Of a DNA stretch of 5,913 bases, positions 5,909 through 5,913 are shown one piece after another. Source of the stretch: JACVRW01 sp036519295 (GTDB taxonomy: Bacteria; Actinomycetota; Thermoleophilia; Solirubrobacterales; Thermoleophilaceae); NCBI GenBank assembly GCA_036519295.1, contig DATDLN010000230.1, positions 1 to 5,913 of the forward strand. The letters are read 5' to 3'. The notes under the pieces were generated by a model. It saw only the letters and a program-made list of their open reading frames with translations, made no database searches and was not told the origin of the DNA. The stretch's first letter is position 1. Every line of letters begins with the position of its first letter. The translations under genes and the position numbers were made by a program.

Positions 5909-5913
5909 CGTGT

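Noticed and set aside
5857..5913. Possible tail of a minus-strand gene: open for 18 codons from the right edge to a TGA whose complement is at 5857-5859
   Set aside because: Too short to judge, with no recognisable motif. It might be the end of a convergent gene, but the window does not support calling it.

Overview
The window is GC-rich bacterial DNA with tightly packed, co-directional genes, all on the + strand. The high GC, the Bacillus-type Fe-S PurF, the short RecQ without an HRDC domain, the actinobacterial-looking ArsR-type regulator and the tRNA gene lacking an encoded CCA together suggest an actinomycete-like organism, possibly a deep-branching class such as Thermoleophilia. That placement is an inference from style and was not tested by any search.

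Layout: (1) 1-1014, the C-terminal part of amidophosphoribosyltransferase PurF, cut by the left edge. (2) 1085-2866, a RecQ-family DNA helicase. (3) 2863-3507, PurN (GAR formyltransferase), whose GTG start overlaps the recQ stop by 4 nt. (4) 3482-5098, bifunctional PurH, overlapping the end of purN. (5) 5165-5491, a small ArsR-family winged-helix regulator with a TTG start, a good ribosome-binding site and a plausible promoter with an inverted repeat. (6) 5534-5846, a tRNA-Lys(UUU) gene split in the anticodon loop by a 240-nt group I intron. (7) 5847-5913, a short non-coding tail with a GC hairpin.

PurF, PurN and PurH carry out step 1, step 3 and the last two steps of de novo IMP synthesis, so the left 5.1 kb reads as a purine operon with a DNA-repair helicase lodged inside it and apparently coupled by translation to purN.

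The most striking element is the interrupted tRNA-Lys. The exons join into a textbook tRNA with a CUUUUAA anticodon loop. The insert shows every core helix of a group I ribozyme: P1 with a U.G splice-site pair, P2 with a GAAA loop, P3, P4, P5, P6, P7 with the bulged A, P8, P9 and a terminal G. It sits after U34, the same position as the well-known cyanobacterial and plastid tRNA-Leu(UAA) introns.
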